In this document: piece by piece, positions 36,101 to 46,281 of the stretch
Numbering within the stretch: the stretch's first letter is position 1
How the letters are laid out: each line of letters starts with the position of its first letter
Assembly: GCA_030704615.1 (NCBI GenBank)
Contig: CM060733.1
Coordinates: 65,472,001 to 65,536,000, forward strand
Source: Takakia lepidozioides
Taxonomy: Eukaryota > Streptophyta > Takakiopsida > Takakiales > Takakiaceae
Reading direction: 5' to 3'
Length of the DNA stretch: 64,000 bases
Position numbers and translations under genes: made by a program
Notes under the pieces: model-generated
Told to the model about the DNA's origin: nothing
Database searches by the model: none
The model's input: only the letters and a program-made list of their open reading frames with translations

Positions 36101-36764
36101 ACCCAGTTCTGGTTCTGCAGGCACGACATTATGACTTGCGTGTATGGAAAGCCCAAGTATGGCATACAAACAATGCCAGAGGCTCCCCCGGTGTGGCCGG
36201 TGGAACCAGGCTGCGATCTGAGTCAGGTTGAGGCCGACGCCCTTACCGCCGCAGGATTTCTGACGTCCCCAGATTTCTGACGTCCCCAGACAACCATTTC
36301 CGCTTCCACAGCCTCCACCACCGACCCCTGTGAGAGCAAGAACAATGGGACACGACAGCTCTAAGCATCCTACACACCGTTGGGGGAAACCAAAGAGGCG
36401 GCGACCTCCCTCAAAAGTGAACGAGACAAGGATGGGGAATGCACTTCGGATGAACTGTACAATCCAGAGCTTGACAGAAGTGCGCCCACCAGGATTCGGG
36501 CATGTGTATCAGATGGCCACGGCAGGCTCAGCTGTTCGCAATGAGGTGTACACCATCACCATTTCAGAATTACCCACCTGCAATTGCACTGACTTCTGGA
36601 TCATGGCGAACAAGGGGGCATCATACTGCCCTTGCAAGCATTTGTACTACGTGTACCTAAAGAGACTCCGTTGTAATTCCACAACTCATCACTTCATACA
36701 TGCACCAGGGTTGAGCCCCCAGGAGGTTCACACTCTTCTGAATATGGATCCAGGGGACCAGTGA
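33127..36764 (+). pseudogene. SWIM zinc-finger D-D-E transposase (copy B, in element copy 1)
   Basis: The N-terminal part (CRVTETYLCSKFKLKPGTVYLEEE) is followed by a Cys/His-rich zinc region (HPWCVTK, CAHC, CRAKQYYV, RACIHVGVHCHP), probably the WRKY/GCM1-like DNA-binding part of such transposases. The catalytic core is WVMFDHIKRITNH (first Asp), GFMADNAQANWAAV (second Asp), GFHWMQSL (Cys/His segment) and NTNMVESVHSSW (Glu). An 83-bp intron (35251-35333) precedes the last of these. PAPTFTGRFVHAKFAEATTTQFWFC and the C-terminal SWIM finger (CNCTDFW...CPCKHLYYVYLKR, 36579-36645) follow. A 20-bp tandem duplication (34425-34465), single-base indels (for example near 35525) and a lost start codon (33130) break the frame. 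Most lesions are private to this copy, so it is a young pseudogene. Confidence 0.82.
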
Positions 36765-37750
36765 GCTTGGCTTGCGGTCCCAATACAATGGTATGCCCAT
36801 CCTTTTCGGATAGTAGAACTGTACTGCTGCCAGTACCTCAGACTCTGACCACAGAAAGGTCCGACTTATGTCTTGCCTACCAGTAACCTGTTTTGCTCGA
36901 ACTAAGATATTACTATATCGTTCACTTGTTTCCACGTGCATGTATTTTTGTATGTTGGAGGGTTCATGTTTTTCTGCTTTCCGAAATTTTGCTTTCCTCA
37001 TTTGACCTCCGACAAGGAAATGCGGCGCCGCATTTCCAAGTATCGTCGTAGGTACTGGTAGAGGCGGCCTTCGCCAACACCAAACCGCTCTGAAATTTCG
37101 CACGTGCGAACCCTAATGCGGCACTTATTTCCCAGTTCAGTTGCAAACCTTTCCCGCCGAATACCCGAAGAAGACAGAATTGTGAAGTACTGCAGACTGT
37201 ATTGGTGCAGATTCCATTGGTTCAATCGAGGCAAAAGGGTCAGCTTCATTCCAATGTTAAGGCATGTAAAACCGCGGAATACTCTATACAGGCCAGTATG
37301 CGACGTCCTTTTGCAGTGGTATACTGGATTTCCCGTTGCACGGTCATTTATTTCCATGAGCGGATCTAAAAAACCATGAGCGGACTTGTTACTGACGACA
37401 TATCTTCGCCGCATTACATGATCTGGAACGTCCAAAAACGGCAAGGTCAAATTAAAAACTATTATTTTAATACTTGTTTAATCTGCCGCATTTCCAAATT
37501 TGGAGGAGTCCGCTCATGAAATCCGCGTATCTTAGACTTCGGCTCACCGCTCATGCGGCTCATGCGGCTCATGGCTCATGGCTCATGGTTTCTGCTCATG
37601 AAATAGTAAACCTCGTGTAGGAGAGTAGTGCCCATTCCAGCTATGACAGTTAGGACACACTTGTATAGATGTGGCTTGCCACAAAATTTCCAATAAAATG
37701 TTGCATTTCATTGCTATGACGAGTCCAGTGGTACCACATTCCAACTTCAA
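36765..37750. other. Subterminal region of copy 1
   Basis: Non-coding. It contains one palindrome GAAATGCGGCGCCGCATTTC (about 37017) and an internal cluster of GGCTCATG repeats ending CTCATGAAATAG at 37597. That cluster mimics the true terminus and may be an internalised older end. Confidence 0.6.
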
Positions 37751-37861
37751 ATGACCCGATTTCCGTGCCTCCTAACCCTATTTCCGTGGACACACAATTG
37801 TCCGCTCATGCTTTTTTTTTTTTCCGCTCATGCTCATGCCGCTCATGAAATAGCAGCCCCC
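37751..37861 (-). repeat. Right terminal inverted repeat, copy 1
   Basis: Inverse complement of the left end. It contains CCTAACCCTATTTCCGTGGAC, a 12-T run, several GCTCATG units and the terminus AAATAGCAGCCCCC. Confidence 0.85.
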
Positions 37862-38147
37862 GGTGTTCGGGATTGGTAATTGTGTTGGAGATTGTGCTTA
37901 AGATTTTGGGTATAAGAGGTAGGTCATCGGCGTGAGATGGCATATACATGTGAATGAGGATAATGCACTAGAAGAGAAAACGGGTTTTTCCACGGGTTTT
38001 TCCGCACTTTTTGCTGTGGAATGTGCCCCAGTCCACACCTGCCGTGGGTGTAAGGAACGACTAGTCTTTTCGGACACCCCGTGGACGCCCTGGCTCTCGG
38101 ATGGCCCTGTGGAAAAATCCATATTGGCTTTTTCCACAGGTTACTAA
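37862..38147. other. Flank of copy 1; no gene recognised
   Basis: If copy 1 jumped into copy E, the rest of copy E's last exon should start here. The first bases do not encode the expected acidic tail. CACGGGTTTTTCC occurs in tandem near 37980. Otherwise nothing recognised. Confidence 0.4.
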
Positions 38148-38672
38148 TTGTGGGTGTGAAAAAAGCCATTAGGTGTGAAATGATCCAGTGGCTGTTTTCA
38201 CACCTTGTGCAACTTTCAGGGGCCACGTGTGCTTTGGCAAACACCGCCACGTGGATCCTAAAGATACAAAGGGTGTGGACTTCTCCACACCTACGGGAAA
38301 ATTGTGCGACAGCTGTCACCAAGGTTGGACGACATCTGGGCAACGGTGTGGGCAACACCTGTATTTTGGTGAGGACAACACGTGTATGGCTACGAAGTGG
38401 CAATGTGCATTTATGTAGAGCGGACATCTGGCATGACATGTGGGTGTGGTAAAAGCCATTCGGTGTGAGATGATTGACTGGCTGTTTCAGGGGCCACGTG
38501 TGCTTTGGCAAACACTGCCACGTGGATCCTAAGGTACAAAGGGTGTGGACTTGTCCACACCTATCGGAAAATTGGGCAACACGTGTATTTTTGTGAGGAC
38601 GACATGTGTATGGCTACGAAGAGGCGATGTGCATTTATGTAGAGCGGACATCTGGCATGCATATAGGTGTCC
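38148..38672. repeat. Imperfect tandem duplication, ~225-300 bp units
   Basis: Two units (about 38148-38446 and 38447-38672) share GGCCACGTGTGCTTTGGCAA, CACGTGGATCCTAA, TACAAAGGGTGTGGACTT, TGTATGGCTACGAAG and GTAGAGCGGACATCTGGCAT, with several deletions in the second. Each contains CACGTG G-box hexamers. No coding content recognised. Confidence 0.8.
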
Positions 38673-40401
38673 ACGCATGGCTTCGCTATGTCAACAGATT
38701 GTGGGGGTTGGGTGCAATGTGTTGGGGATGTACTTATTTATATTTGTTCTGGTTTGGTGCAGTCCGGGGGACAATCTGCAGAGCAAGTCACATGTTGGAT
38801 CTGATGGGCATGAAGTTCCAACTGTGGATGGCGATTCACATGTCTTCCCCACTAATGGGACCCCTCTGTTCATGCTGGGGATTTGGCAAGTTCTTAATCT
38901 CTGACTGTGTGCTTGCAGGTCACATGTGCTGCATGGGGTAGAGCCATTCAGTTGGCTGGAGGTTCAATTCCTCCGCACATCACAGTATGTGGCCCTTATG
39001 AGGGCTTTGACTTATGCATAGAGAGGGCTGGTATGTTGGGCATCTATTTGTGGCTTGTTTAAAAACGCTCAAGAAGTGCTAATTGCTTCCCAACATGGTT
39101 CAATCCAGACCATCAAATAGTCACTCCTTGCATGCCCTTTCTGTAATATTGAGCAACTTTTACATGGAACCAATTTGTTCTGACACCAATTCCCAAAGAA
39201 AAGAAAGTGTGCAAGACTCACCTCCAAGGCCAGCTGTTGAAGAATACACCGCTTATCCTCTCACAACATCAGATGGAAACATAGATGTAGAAGAACCATA
39301 ACCAATTGTGAAAAGGTGGAAGAATGGGACAAGAAGCTTGCCAACTCAAAAGTGAGCCTTTCGCTTTAGATTGTTAGAAACATAGAACGAAGGACTCCGA
39401 ACACAATCTACTTACCCAAGGTTATCCTTTGAACAGGATGCAGGTACCACCAATGTCTTGAGCTGCCAAGACAAGCAATATGTACCACCAAGCCCAAATT
39501 ACACACATGGATCATGTCTGGAATTATGGAACAGAAACTGGAAAGAGCCCCAGGTTCCATCATACACTTGTCACTACCATTACTATCTCTTGCTATCTCC
39601 CCCCTTTCCCCGTTCAGAGGGAGCTCCGTATATACTAATCCATTAGTGAAGCCCGTCAAGACTTGGCACACATAACATGATCAGAAGTTGGAGAAAGCCC
39701 TGATAGTGGTTCAAAGGAAGTAAATATGGGAAAACCAGCTTGAATTTTGGGCCGGCGCACTCGTAATTTTACTGCCCATTACCAACTCGTTGCACCACAC
39801 TTGAAACAAAAGTATTACATAGAATAAGCAGTATGGTTGAAAGGTCTGAGACGTAGATAACCAGTGGCCAGCCAAATGTTGTACAGAGGACACTCAGTAA
39901 TTGACAGGAGAGGCCAGTTAAGTACCTAAACTTGAGGCAAAATCCAAAAACGTAATGTATGCAAGCTGAAATGTGGATAGTCTCTGCATTGCTACTGCTT
40001 CATCCCCAAACCATCATGACCACAAGTACCAACGCTAAAAATTGAAGTGCAGGCTACACAGCTTCTATTCAATGGAAGACGACGATCAGCCCAATCTACG
40101 AAATGAGAGCATTGATGAAATGAATCCAGTCCTCGCCATCAGCTACTGGTATGCATGTTGCGCAATATGCAAGCTGGAGTTCTTTACAAACACACCTGTC
40201 ACATGCAACACACAGCCCCCTCTGTGGCCTTGCGAAGTTGAAGAGAAAAATAGTGATAGAGAATGTATGACCCGAAACAAAAACGTCATACATGAAACAA
40301 CAAAGTTATGGAAAGTGTAGGAAGCTACAGGAAGCGGTGTATGTCAATGACACTGTGTATATCCTTGCTCACCCCAATCCATGATCACCATGACATCGTG
40401 C
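38673..40401. other. Long stretch without recognised gene
   Basis: Moderate-complexity sequence with only short frames. A tRNA-like segment at 38925-38985 (GGTAGAGC...CAGTTGG...GGTTCAATTCC) lacks an anticodon arm and may be part of a degenerate SINE. Host-gene introns or UTRs are possible. Confidence 0.35.
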
Positions 40402-40776
40402 TCATCCGAGAGGGCATGGAAGGCCAGTCAATGTGTACCACAGGGAGTAATCGTGGAGCAACGGGTACTTCTTGTCAACAAATTGGAGTCTCTTATTGCA
40501 ATTTGCAAGGCACCAAAAGTAGGCCATAGGCTCCTTCTTGTGAATGCCACTCTGACCCAACCAGTGGAGCACGACGAACATAGCTTCTTCTGCCCTGGCA
40601 CTCTGTTCTTGGGCTGCCTTCTGCTTTTTGACTTCAAGATCAAAACTACGAAACCAAGAGCAACGGGCTTCCATGATGTCATCTTGAATTGCCTGGTTTT
40701 GCAAGCGCTGCTGCTCGACATTGCGGTAGTGAGAGGCCTGCTTCAACACCTGCGATTGAGGAGGCATTCCTGCACA
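40402..40776 (-). CDS. Unrecognised candidate exon(s)
   Basis: A minus-strand frame of about 125 codons follows a possible acceptor (TTGTGCAG, near 40770). The peptide is natural-looking: QVLKQASHYRNVEQQRLQNQ, EARCSWFRSFDLEVKKQKAA, EEAMFVVLHWLG, then KKEPMAYFWCLANCNKRLQF. It has a helical, possibly coiled-coil first half and ends with a TGA shortly after GLPCPLG. I do not recognise the family. It may be the last exon of a host gene extending to the right. Confidence 0.3.
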   Translation of the reverse strand, partial: CAGMPPQSQVLKQASHYRNVEQQRLQNQAIQDDIMEARCSWFRSFDLEVKKQKAAQEQSARAEEAMFVVLHWLGQSGIHKKEPMAYFWCLANCNKRLQFVDKKYPLLHDYSLWYTLTGLPCPLG

Positions 40777-41571
40777 ATTGGAATGCTTTGCCGGGATGAG
40801 GAGAACCAAAGCACGGGTGCAGCTGCATGGAGAAAACAACAGAATGAGCACATATTTAACGGCGATGGTGGAAGCTGATTGGAAATTCCCGCCACTCCAC
40901 CCCCTCCACCCCGTTGGCACAGAACTGGTCGCCATCATCCATATTACTGACTGTCAGTGCGCAAGTGTGAGCGCCGAGATTTCCAAATCTATAATTGCGA
41001 TGCATGTACGCCTGACAGTAGAGAACTAAAGAGAGCATGAGAATTCAACGTAATGGAAGCCCTGCGGGGATATGCTCTTCATTTTGGGTTGCCCTCACCG
41101 TCTTCATCGATTGCCAAGTATAAAGGAAATCTGAGTGAGTGAACAAAGGAGACCGTGTCCATCTAGTATACTTTCATTGACATTCTATTTCACTTGTTCA
41201 TGTGTACAACACATTTTTCTCATCATTCATCCACAACAGCCACAAGCACTTCGAAGCCAGGGTGGCCTCCTGAGCATTATGGTACAACTGGGCCTCACTT
41301 CATGTATTGGTAATTGAAGGCAGTGAAGAGTGAAGAATAGAGCCAAGTAGATGGTATCTTTAAAAAGGTCTTCCATGCGGCTAATTTCTTAATGATGCAT
41401 ACAATTCTGGGCCGAGAGAAGAGACATTGAAGCTGGAGGAAAACGTAAGGGGTTTAGGGTCTTCTCAGGCACGTGCCGTCAAGTGTGGCTTCAAGTGTAG
41501 GCCATAACCAGTTTAACAATGAATTCCATTGTCAGGAAATTCTTACCTAATCATCTGTGCTTGTATTGACA
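40777..41571. other. No confident feature
   Basis: Non-coding or unrecognised sequence between the candidate exon and the HSP70 fragment. Confidence 0.35.
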
Positions 41572-41886
41572 ATGTGGGGTAGGGGTGTGCCACAAATTGT
41601 GGTAACTTTTGAGCTGGATGGCACTGGGTTGCTGAATGTTAAGGGAGAGGACAAGGGCACAGGAAAATTCCACGAAGCAATCGTAAAGAATGGCAAGGGG
41701 CGGCTCAGACATAGGGATTTCATTGTGGCGATGGTGAAAGAGTCCGAAGATTCCTCCAAGGATGGCCGGGAAATGCCTATAGTGCCAACTGCTGCCCACG
41801 CTGGCATGGCAACCTGCATGGGCAACGGTCATGAAGGAGTTGGGGACGACAAGGTGGCCTCTGGAATTCAGCCTCTGCATGCTTAG
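41572..41886 (+). pseudogene. HSP70 substrate-binding-domain fragment
   Basis: The frame from 41572 reads GRGVPQIVVTFELDGTGLLNVKGEDKGTGK, then NGKGRLRHRDF-VAMVKESED. This is the conserved beta-sandwich end of the HSP70/BiP substrate-binding domain (family pattern RGVPQIEVTF-D-NGILNV-AEDK-TGK...KGRLS). About 65 residues match and then the similarity stops. There is no ATPase domain. Diverged residues at normally fixed positions (for example RHRD for SQEE) indicate relaxed constraint. It lies directly left of the hairpin array of the third transposon relative, so it may be a gene fragment captured by that element. A local duplicated exon is the alternative. Confidence 0.75.
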
Positions 41887-41892
41887 AGAATT

Positions 41893-43190
41893 ACAGCTCT
41901 GCGGCAACGCACACTGTTTGAGCACCCCTTGTCATTGTTTTTTTCATGTGAAAATCGTGCACACAGGGGTCTCTCTGTAAGGTTGATTCCACCCCTATTT
42001 GGAAGCTCAAACAGTGTGCGGCAACGCACATTGTTTGAGCCCCCACTTCACATTATTGTTTCAAGCTAAATTTGGACTCAAAGGGCCTCTCTGTCCACAC
42101 TTACCTGGCAGCTCAAACAGTGTGCGGCAACGTACACTGTTTGAGCACCCCTTGTCATTCTTTTTTTCATGTGAAAATCATGCACACAGGGGCCTCTCTG
42201 TAAGGTTCATTCCACCCCTATTTGGAAGCTCAAACAGTGTGCGGCAACGCACACTGTTTGAGCCCCCATTTTGCCTTACTTTTTGCCTTGTTTTTCTTGT
42301 TCAAAACGGCCACAAACGGCATCTCTGTCAGGTTCAATCCACAATTACGTGGCAGCTCAAACAGTGTGCGTTGAAGCACACTGTTTGAGCCCCCCTTGTC
42401 ATTGTTTTTTTCATGTGAAAATTGTGTACACATGGGCCTCTCTGTAAGGTTCATTCCACCCGTATTTGGAAGCTCAAACAGTATGCAGCAACGCACACTG
42501 TTTGTGCCACTTTATTGCTTGTTTTTTGATGTGCAAAACGGCCACATAGGGCCACTATGTCAGGTTGAATGCACCCCTTATTGGAATCTCAAACAGTGTG
42601 CGGCAACGCACACTGTTTGAGCCCCCTTTTGTGATTGTTGTTTGTTGTGAGAATTGGCCAATTAGGGCCTTTCTGGCAGGTTGAATCCACCCTGAATTGG
42701 AATCTCTAACAGTGTGCGGCAACGCACACTGTTTGTGCCCCCTTCACTGCCTGTTTTTTGATTTGAAAATCGTCAGACCACGGCCACTATGCCATGTTCA
42801 AACCACCCCTTATTGGAAGCTCAAATAGTGTGCGGCAACGCACACTGTTTTGGGCCCCCTCTCTGCTTGTTTTTTGATGTGAAATTGGGCGAAACACGGC
42901 CAGTATGCATGCTCAAAACACCCATAGTTGGAAGAACGAACAGTATGTGGCCCCCTCTCTGCATGTTTTTTTATGTGGAAATGTGCCACATAGGGCCTAC
43001 CGTCATGTTGAAAACACCCCTATTTGTAAGCTCAAGCAGTGTGCGGCAACGCACACTGTCTGTTCCCCACTCTCTGCCTGTTTTTAGATTTGAAAATAGG
43101 CCACTCATGGCCCGTGTGCCATGTTCAAATCACCCATTATTGGAAGCTCAAACAGTGTGCGGCAACGCACACTGTTTTTGGCCCACACAA
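41893..43190. repeat. Hairpin array, ~116-bp period (third transposon relative)
   Basis: About eleven units each contain an inverted repeat with arms CTCAAACAGTGTGCG / CGCACACTGTTTGAG around a GCAA spacer. Centres lie near 42021, 42127, 42244, 42371, 42488, 42603, 42719, 42835, 43046 and 43162, with a degenerate one near 42945. Spacers share GGGCCTCTCTGTNAGGTT and CACCCCTATTTGGAAG. It precedes the ParB-like gene at 43306, as array II precedes that gene in copy 1, but with an unrelated palindrome sequence. Confidence 0.92.
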
Positions 43191-43305
43191 TGCTTGTTTT
43201 CTCATGTGAAATTGGGCCACATCGGGCCTGCCTGCCATGCTCAAAACACCATCTGTTTTTGCCTCTCTCTTATATCAGTTTGAATGAACAACCGTGTAGG
43301 AGAAG

Positions 43306-45094
43306 ATGCAAATGGTGGCGGATGAGAACCCTTCAGGGGAGGGGAAGGAGATCATTGCTGATGTGGACGATGAGTTCTATGAAAGCAAAGCCGCTAAGAT
43401 GCTGGGGGGTCAGAAGGTAAACTCTCAGCTTGTGGTGCAAAGTATGCTTGCCCCGGGTGGAAGGTTGAAGATCCCCCTGTGTAGGTTGGTTTCCATGCCC
43501 GTCATTCGTCCACCCCTCATCAAGGACATCCTGAAGCTGGAGGCCGAGTTTGTTCATGGGTATTTGGATGGATCCGCAGTCTTTTACGTTTCTACAAAGG
43601 ATTCCAGAGGCAATTAGCTCCTTGTGGATGAGTCAATTGTGGACTCCTGGGATCCCATTTGAAGACAGGTGAACGAATCCTTCGAACTTCTTCTCTCCAG
43701 GAAACCTTCGACCCAGGCATTCTCAGGGAAGATGTTTCACGTATGGGATGGCAACCACCGGTTGCTTGCATGGATGGCTGTCATTGGGAGGCTGCACTCA
43801 CAAGAGGAAGATCGGCATTACTCTGTTCGATCGATGGTGCTGGATTGTGACGGGAACATGATGGGTCTTCTGACGGCAATGAATGATGTGAACATGTTGG
43901 TTTCTCATTCTACATGTTCCAGTTGTGGTTTCGTGGTTCTTTTGTTCCAGTCCTCTGTTGACGGTTCTTTGATTTTCATTTTGACTTTCACATATCATTC
44001 TGCAGAGGGATGGAGACATCGCATGTCAAAACGAGTCTGGTTCACACACTGTACAAGATGCAAAGGATCGGGCAGATGCCCTTGACCAACTTCAAGACCA
44101 TCCTTTCAGCATAGACGTACAAGAAGTGTGAAAGCTCCAAGACATCAGAAACGTGGTACTCGTTGACCCGTGAGGCTTTCATGGAGTATATGTAGGCGGT
44201 GAGATACATCTTCCATCATTTGGCCTTTCGATATTCTTGCTTCTAGATCTTTGTTTCTGTTTGTTTCCCTTGCCCTTGGGTTGATTCAACTCTCGTGCAT
44301 TCCCTTGCAGCAAGACATTGCAGATGCAGGAGAGCGTGGCAAACTGGAATACTACAGCTCTACCCCTGAGGAGAGAAGGACAGCAAAAGGGGTTGAGAGG
44401 CACATCAAGAAAGAGATGACCGCCACAAGAAGAACTATTATGAGTGCTTTTGTTAGGCAGTTGAGAATTGCCGACCCATCATTCGGATCGCAGTTTCTTC
44501 TGGAGGTGAAAAACCATTACAACAAGCCAGGCAAGCCAGAGATAGCCCAGGAGAAGTTACACAGGTTGTCTACCACTGTTGTGTCTTCAGAACAGAAGGT
44601 GAAGTGGCTACAGATATGGAACTCTGATCCCAGTGTTAGGGATACCCACATATTCCCCAGGCCGGAGAAAGAGAAGAAGACCCAGCGTGTCATTCCTGTC
44701 AGTGACAATGTGCTGGACACATGGCTTCACAAGGCCACTTACTGGAGCCAGGTATGATGTCCTTTGCTGTGTCACTTTCTTTTTGTTTTTTCTGTCCTTC
44801 TCTTTCCATTGGCTGTTACATTGGCTGTGATTGTTTTTTGGTTCATTCTTGCATTTGAATTGTTTTGCAGTTGGAGGAAAGGACCCGGTCAGTTCTACAT
44901 ACTCAGCTAGCTGACTATGGCATCACCATGACAGCACCGAAGGTCTCCTTCCAAGCATACATGAGGAAATGGAGAGCCACAGTGTGGCAATCTTGTTTCT
45001 TCAGAGAGTTCAGCAAGGAGGGTGGCATCAGTCGAACAAATGAGCTTGACCAGCAAGAGAAAGGAGAGGAAGCCTGTAAACGATGCCTTTATAG
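43306..45094 (+). pseudogene. ParB-like transposon gene lacking the methyltransferase half (third relative)
   Basis: The start ATG at 43306 (MQMVADENPSGEGKEIIADV) lies 100 bp after the hairpin array. Homology to copies 1 and 2 begins at LKIPLCRLVSMPVIRPPL and includes MFHVWDGNHRLLAWMAVIG (43736), the ParB-like signature. Later exons match THTLYKMQRIG-type, IADPSFGSQFLLEVKNHYNK, KLHRLSTTVV, VKWLQIWNSDPSVRDTHIFP and MRKWRATVWQSCFFREF, with introns 43897-44004, about 44195-44311 and 44753-44870. It stops at a GT donor (45095), and no methyltransferase exons follow before the next palindromes. In-frame TAG (43615), TGA (43660) and TAG (44113) show decay. The long N-terminal Pro/Ala linker of copies 1 and 2 is missing. 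Either the C-terminal half was deleted or this lineage never had it. Confidence 0.75.
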
Positions 45095-45769
45095 GTGCGA
45101 AATGGACTGTGCTTCTTTGTTTTGCAAATATACACTCTCCTCCATCCAACCTGTTTTGGGCTGGCTCATATGAGTTTGCGGTGCCGCACACTCATTAGGG
45201 ACAAGCCAAAGGTCCACGAAATCAGGATGTTTGTCCAAGCAGTTCTCTTCCATGAGAATAGACTTTATGTACCTACAGGAACAGAGACAGCCTCATTATG
45301 CAATGCAATTATTGTCTCTCAGCTTTTCCACCACATCAGGAAGACCCCCTAAAACAGTATGTGGCACAGCACATTGCAACCACCGCACACAAAATAGCCT
45401 GAAGGCCCCAGGGTGTGCACCTTGCTGGCAACCAGACCATGTTTACTACTGGGATCTTGCATGACTGGGGCCCAGACCATCTTTCTACTTGTGGTTGGTA
45501 TTTGGATTGCCCTCCTTCTGAGACCCCAGCTCAGGAGGTGTCTTTGAGGAGAGAGAATGAGTGTATAACAACCACCGCCGCAGCAGCCGACCTCGACATT
45601 CATGATAGAAATTTGCGGACTCTTGCAGAGAAGGAACCCCGTTCAGGCAACCTGAGGAGTTATAAGAGGGGGAAAATAAAACATATAATTATTATCTATA
45701 ATTGCCTTTAGGACTCCTTAGGACTGCCATACTGCCGATTCAGGATTACTGTCATTCGGATGTCGGAAC
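45095..45769. other. Spacer between ParB-like pseudogene and transposase, third relative
   Basis: No gene recognised. It contains single palindrome-like sites GAGTTTGCGGTGCCGCACACTC (about 45172, split by mismatches) and GTGTGCGG-related sequence near 45385. Confidence 0.4.
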
Positions 45770-46035
45770 CGAAATCCGGACTCGTGGTGAATCATGACTG
45801 TAATCTCGAACACATTCATCCGTAATTCGGCGCCGAAATTCAACCCTTATGTGCAGAAACAATTTCATTAAGAACATGTTCATCCAAATTTCGGCACCGA
45901 AATCCATCCGTCGGGTGCTTGCTCAGTTTCATGAGGTGAACAAATTACGATTTTTGTCGGCGGAATTCATCCCCTGGCTTCCAAATCTGCTACATTACAG
46001 AGATGTTCATCCAGATTTCGGTGTCGAAATTCATG
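45770..46035. repeat. ATTTCGGNNCCGAAAT palindrome array (third relative)
   Basis: Four to five sites occur near 45772 (half), 45823, 45888, 45955 (degenerate) and 46015, spaced about 60-67 bp. Each is followed by a TTCATC or CATCC word. They lie just upstream of the transposase start, as array II does in copies 1 and 2. Confidence 0.8.
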
Positions 46036-46281
46036 AGAAGGCCTGATTTATTGTAGCCCAACTGGTGGTACATCACAATTCAGGCACCAAATATCCGATG
46101 TGAACTTGTTGTGGTCGTCCGTATTTGTAACGTACGTTACACACCTTCATCCATACGTGCACTAATCACCCATCCTGTTGGATACAGAATCCTCCAGAAA
46201 ATGATTGTGGTATTATGAATGACACACTCTCCTCATTGCAGGACTTTGCTGCGGAGCGTACCGAGAGGTACCGTCTTCAAC

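Larger units (their letters stand above)
22943..37861. mobile_element. Giant TIR transposon, copy 1 (14.9 kb, complete ends)
   Basis: It begins GGGGGCTGCTATTTCATGAG and ends with the inverse complement CTCATGAAATAGCAGCCCCC. It carries, left to right, two divergent small paralogous genes, a palindrome array, the minus-strand ParB-methyltransferase gene, a larger palindrome array and a plus-strand SWIM-finger transposase. It interrupts the last exon of copy E. The 5' flank (GGTCTAGGA) and 3' flank (GGTGTTCGG) do not form a perfect target duplication. Compared with copy 2 it differs by scattered 1-20 nt indels and by shorter palindrome arrays. Corresponding points 36010 (here) and 64000 (copy 2) give a net difference of about 535 bp. 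The transposase family (MULE-like, alternatively KDZ) sets the class. Confidence 0.88.

Noticed and set aside
41999-42620. Plus-strand frames of 129 and 74 codons over the hairpin array
   Set aside because: Repeated peptide SNSVRQRTLFE comes from the repeat unit; there is no conserved protein.
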